Positions 22,394-24,808 of a stretch of DNA of 24,808 nucleotides are shown piece after piece (positions within the stretch are counted from its first letter, which is position 1; the number at the start of each line of letters is the position of its first letter). The DNA lies in contig JBPCVQ010000275.1 of NCBI GenBank assembly GCA_051010395.1, positions 1-24,808 of the forward strand, written 5' to 3'. Origin of the DNA: JANQPX01 sp051010395. GTDB lineage: Bacteria; Pseudomonadota; Alphaproteobacteria; Geminicoccales; Geminicoccaceae. The notes under the pieces were generated by a model, which did not search any database, was not told where the DNA came from, and worked only from the letters and a program-made list of their open reading frames with translations. The translations under genes and the position numbers were made by a program.

Positions 22394-23165
22394 ACCGCTG
22401 CTCGTTGCAAGCGGCCTCGCTCTTCGAGATGGCGCCAAGTGTATTCTCCATGAGGTCGATATCGAGATCGCATTTTCCGAGATCGTCACCATTGTCGGTC
22501 CTAATGGGTCGGGCAAGACGACATTGCTTCGACTTCTGATCGGTGCGATCCGGCCAAGTGCCGGGCAGATTCGAAGGCATGCGGATCTTCGCATCGGCTA
22601 CACGCCGCAGCGCTTGGCTTTGGACCGCACACTGCCGCTCACCGTCGATCGTTTCCTGGCCCTTGGTGAAGCCGCCAGGCTGGCGAAGCGGGACGAGGTG
22701 CTCGATATCGTCGGTCTCCCGTGCATCGGCGATGCGCAGCTGGTTGATCTCTCCGGCGGCGAACTGCAGCGGGTGCTGCTGGCGCGCGCCCTCCTCCGCC
22801 GCCCCAATCTCCTCGTTCTGGACGAGCCGACCCAAGGCCTCGATCAGCCGGGCGAGACAGCTTTCTATAGCCTGATCGAACGGGTCCGAAACGAGACCGG
22901 CTCCGCGGTTCTCATGGTCAGTCACGATCTCCATGTGGTGATGAGCGCCGCCGACCGCGTCATCTGCCTGAATGGTCATATCTGCTGCCAGGGCACACCC
23001 ACGCTGGTGCTCGATCACCCCGAATACCGGCGCTTGTTCGGCCAGAACGGCGAAGGCGCGCTTGCGCTTTATCGCCACGAACATGATCACCATCATCATC
23101 ACGCCCATGACGGCGACCGAAGCGCAGCCAGCCGCAATCCGAGTGATGAGAAACGAGCGTCGTGA
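22386..23165 (+). CDS. znuC: Zinc ABC transporter ATP-binding protein
   Basis: The 259-aa ATPase powers zinc import with ZnuB. Walker A GPNGSGKT is at 38-45, the ABC signature LSGGELQ at 122-128, Walker B LLVLDEP at 142-148, and the H-loop SHDLH follows (VSHDLHVV). The C-terminal tail is His-rich (HEHDHHHHHAHD), which could hold zinc near the inner face of the transporter or act as a metal sensor. The ATG at 22386 overlaps the zur stop and has AAGGG 8 bases upstream; an ATG 6 bases earlier is possible. It overlaps znuB by 4 bases, showing tight coupling. Confidence 0.95.
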   Translation: MAEPLLVASGLALRDGAKCILHEVDIEIAFSEIVTIVGPNGSGKTTLLRLLIGAIRPSAGQIRRHADLRIGYTPQRLALDRTLPLTVDRFLALGEAARLAKRDEVLDIVGLPCIGDAQLVDLSGGELQRVLLARALLRRPNLLVLDEPTQGLDQPGETAFYSLIERVRNETGSAVLMVSHDLHVVMSAADRVICLNGHICCQGTPTLVLDHPEYRRLFGQNGEGALALYRHEHDHHHHHAHDGDRSAASRNPSDEKRAS

Positions 23166-23971
23166 GCCTCCTCGACGATTTTCTCATCCGCGCGCTGCTC
23201 GCCGGCATCGGAGTCGCCCTGATCGCAGGGCCGCTCGGCTGTTTCGTCGTCTGGCGGCGCATGGCTTATTTCGGTGATGCCAGCGCGCATGCAGCCCTCC
23301 TCGGCGTCGCCATCGCTCTCCTGACCGAATTGCCGGTACTTGCGGGTGTGTTGGTGGTGACGCTCGCCATGGCTGCGGGAACGGCAGCGCTCGCGAGCGG
23401 GCGTTACGCCATGGACACGATGCTTGGCGTCGCCGCCCATGCCGGCCTGGCTGCAGGCCTCGTCGCCCTTTCCATGGTCGATGGCGTGCGCGTCGACCTC
23501 ATGGCCTATCTTTTTGGCGACGTGCTCGCCGTATCGGTCACCGATCTCCAGGTGATCTGGGGTGGGGCTGCACTCGCCGGGCTTCTGCTTCTGCGTTTCT
23601 GGCGCGCGCTCCTGAACGCGACACTGAACGAAGAGCTCGCCTTCGCCGAGGGCAGAAACCCGCCCCGCTATCGACTGCTCTTGAACCTGCTGCTGGCTTT
23701 TCTGATCGCGATCGCCATGAAGATCGTCGGCGTGCTGCTGATCACAGCGATGCTGATCATTCCCGCAGCCGCAGCGAGGCCGCTCGTGAAAACGCCGGAA
23801 ATGATGGCGGTGCTGGCAGCATTGATCGGCGTTCTCGCGGTCGTTCTCGGTGTTCAAGGCTCGGTCACCTTCGACACGCCGACCGGCCCGTCGATTGCTC
23901 TATCGGCGGCACTGATCTTTCTTGCCGTCAACGCGCTCAAGGGTGTCCTTGGCAGCCTTCAGGCGCGCTGA
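23162..23971 (+). CDS. znuB: Zinc ABC transporter permease
   Basis: The 269-aa ABC-3 family permease has about eight TM helices. The typical pieces are GCFVVWRRMAYFGDASAHAALLG near the start (about 21-43), LNEELAFAEG in the cytoplasmic coupling region, and KIVGVLLITAMLIIPAAAARP near 180-200. It starts with GTG overlapping the znuC TGA. It forms the zinc channel with ZnuC, fed by ZnuA from the divergent gene. No clear terminator follows; the 109-base gap to the next gene has only a weak 5-bp hairpin. Confidence 0.95.
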   Translation: MSLLDDFLIRALLAGIGVALIAGPLGCFVVWRRMAYFGDASAHAALLGVAIALLTELPVLAGVLVVTLAMAAGTAALASGRYAMDTMLGVAAHAGLAAGLVALSMVDGVRVDLMAYLFGDVLAVSVTDLQVIWGGAALAGLLLLRFWRALLNATLNEELAFAEGRNPPRYRLLLNLLLAFLIAIAMKIVGVLLITAMLIIPAAAARPLVKTPEMMAVLAALIGVLAVVLGVQGSVTFDTPTGPSIALSAALIFLAVNALKGVLGSLQAR

Positions 23972-24080
23972 GCATAAGGTCCGCCTCAGCCACCTTCGAC
24001 GTTGCACTTTCGCCCACCCTTCCTAGAATTGCGCGACCACATCGTCCTGCGTCGAGCGACGCCACCCGAGGAGCACGATC

Positions 24081-24808
24081 ATGTCGTCGGTTCGCCCCTT
24101 TGCCGAACTCGCCCCTATGCTGGTCGATGTCGCCACCGGACGGGCACCCGCCGACCTGGTCGTCAAAAACGGCCGCTGGGTCAATGTCTATTCCGGTGAG
24201 ATCCTGGCCGGCACCGACATCGCCGCCGCCGGCGGGCGGTTCGCTTACGCCGGCGACGATGCCAGCCACTGCATCGGACCAGAGACAAGGGTTGTCGACG
24301 CTGGAGGCCGCTACCTCGTTCCCGGCCTTTGCGACGGTCATATGCATGTCGAAAGCGGCATGATCACGGTCACCGAATTCTGCCGTGCCGTCGCACGGCA
24401 TGGCTCGACGTCCCTCTTCATCGCCCCACCTGCAATCGCCAACGTGCTTGGCCTCGAAGGCGTGCGCCTGATGCATGACGAGGCGGTGGTGGCACCCATC
24501 AACGTCTATGTGCAGATGCCGAGCTGCGTGCCCTCGGCACCTGGCCTCGAAACCGCGGGCGCTGAACTCGGACCCGATGAAATCGCCGAAGCCATGGCCT
24601 GGCCGAACATCGTCGGGCTGGGCGAGGTCATGAACTTTCCGGGTGTTGCCGGCAATGATCCCAAGATGGTCGGCGAGATCGCGGCGACCGCGCTTGCCGG
24701 AAAAACCATCGGGGGCCACTACGCGCGGCCAATCCTCGATCACATGTTCCCCGGCTATGTCGCCGGCGGCCCCGCTGCCGCTCACGAAGGCACGGGGCTC
24801 CCAGATGC
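24081..24808 (+). CDS. Adenine-deaminase-family amidohydrolase (N-terminal part, cut by window edge)
   Basis: The first 242 residues belong to the adenine deaminase/amidohydrolase group that deaminates adenine to hypoxanthine. The HxH metal site H87-M-H89 is in DGHMHVESGMI, and the metal-ligand glutamate is in VGLGEVMNFPG (Glu182). IANVLG (119-124) is conserved. The motif before it, DPHE in the enzymes I know, reads APPA at 115-118. A later GGHYARP (211-217) and AAHEGTG (233-239) match the HYA/HEGT subgroup. The first ATG has GAGGAGC 5-11 bases upstream. It is cut by the window end, so the C-terminal ligands are not seen. The activity is uncertain because of the altered motif. Confidence 0.8.
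   Translation, partial: MSSVRPFAELAPMLVDVATGRAPADLVVKNGRWVNVYSGEILAGTDIAAAGGRFAYAGDDASHCIGPETRVVDAGGRYLVPGLCDGHMHVESGMITVTEFCRAVARHGSTSLFIAPPAIANVLGLEGVRLMHDEAVVAPINVYVQMPSCVPSAPGLETAGAELGPDEIAEAMAWPNIVGLGEVMNFPGVAGNDPKMVGEIAATALAGKTIGGHYARPILDHMFPGYVAGGPAAAHEGTGLPD

Noticed and set aside
22296..23108. A 270-codon minus-strand frame opposite znuC
   Set aside because: The plus strand has complete ABC ATPase motifs; the minus frame matches nothing and would cross zur and znuC.

Overview
The window is about 25 kb of high-GC (roughly 60%) DNA from an alphaproteobacterium, most likely of the Rhizobiales/Hyphomicrobiales. That placement is an inference from the codon bias (GC-rich third positions), the periplasmic PQQ and molybdenum oxidase pair, the otsB-GH15-otsA trehalose cluster and the zur-znuABC layout. 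No rRNA, tRNA, CRISPR array or complete insertion sequence was seen. Nearly all of the sequence is coding, in short directional operons.

Left end (1-1104): the last 29 codons of a probable site-specific recombinase meet, tail to tail, a secreted zinc metalloprotease with FG-GAP-like repeats. Bases 1295-7233 hold a five-gene rightward operon closed by a strong terminator: a Rieske iron-sulfur protein, a PQQ-dependent alcohol dehydrogenase with a lanthanide-type D-x-D motif, an unrecognised exported 177-aa protein, and the two subunits of an isoquinoline-oxidoreductase-type molybdenum hydroxylase. The best reading is a periplasmic alcohol-to-aldehyde-to-acid oxidation chain in which the Rieske protein may be the electron carrier. 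A LysR regulator follows.

Middle (8548-12878): an orphan actin-like ATPase with a terminator behind it, a possible 34-aa ORF, an entericidin-like lipoprotein and a fasciclin-domain lipoprotein (both leftward). Then comes a three-gene rightward operon: a MotA/TolQ/ExbB-type channel protein, a single-pass protein with an ExbD/MotB-like aspartate TM fused to a DUF2135-like periplasmic domain, and a two-TM protein with a periplasmic or cytoplasmic tail. This operon has its own promoter with an overlapping inverted repeat. It is the best candidate here for an undescribed system, probably a proton-driven envelope machine.

Right half: leftward otsB, a GH15 glucoamylase/trehalase-like gene and otsA (trehalose synthesis and possibly turnover); a divergent O-antigen-ligase-like membrane protein with a convergent GT2 glycosyltransferase (surface polysaccharide); ygfZ (Fe-S protein maintenance) with a DUF1801 gene overlapping it; then a zinc-uptake locus in which znuA diverges from zur-znuC-znuB around two palindromic Zur-type boxes. 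The window ends inside an adenine-deaminase-family gene whose usual DPHE motif is altered.
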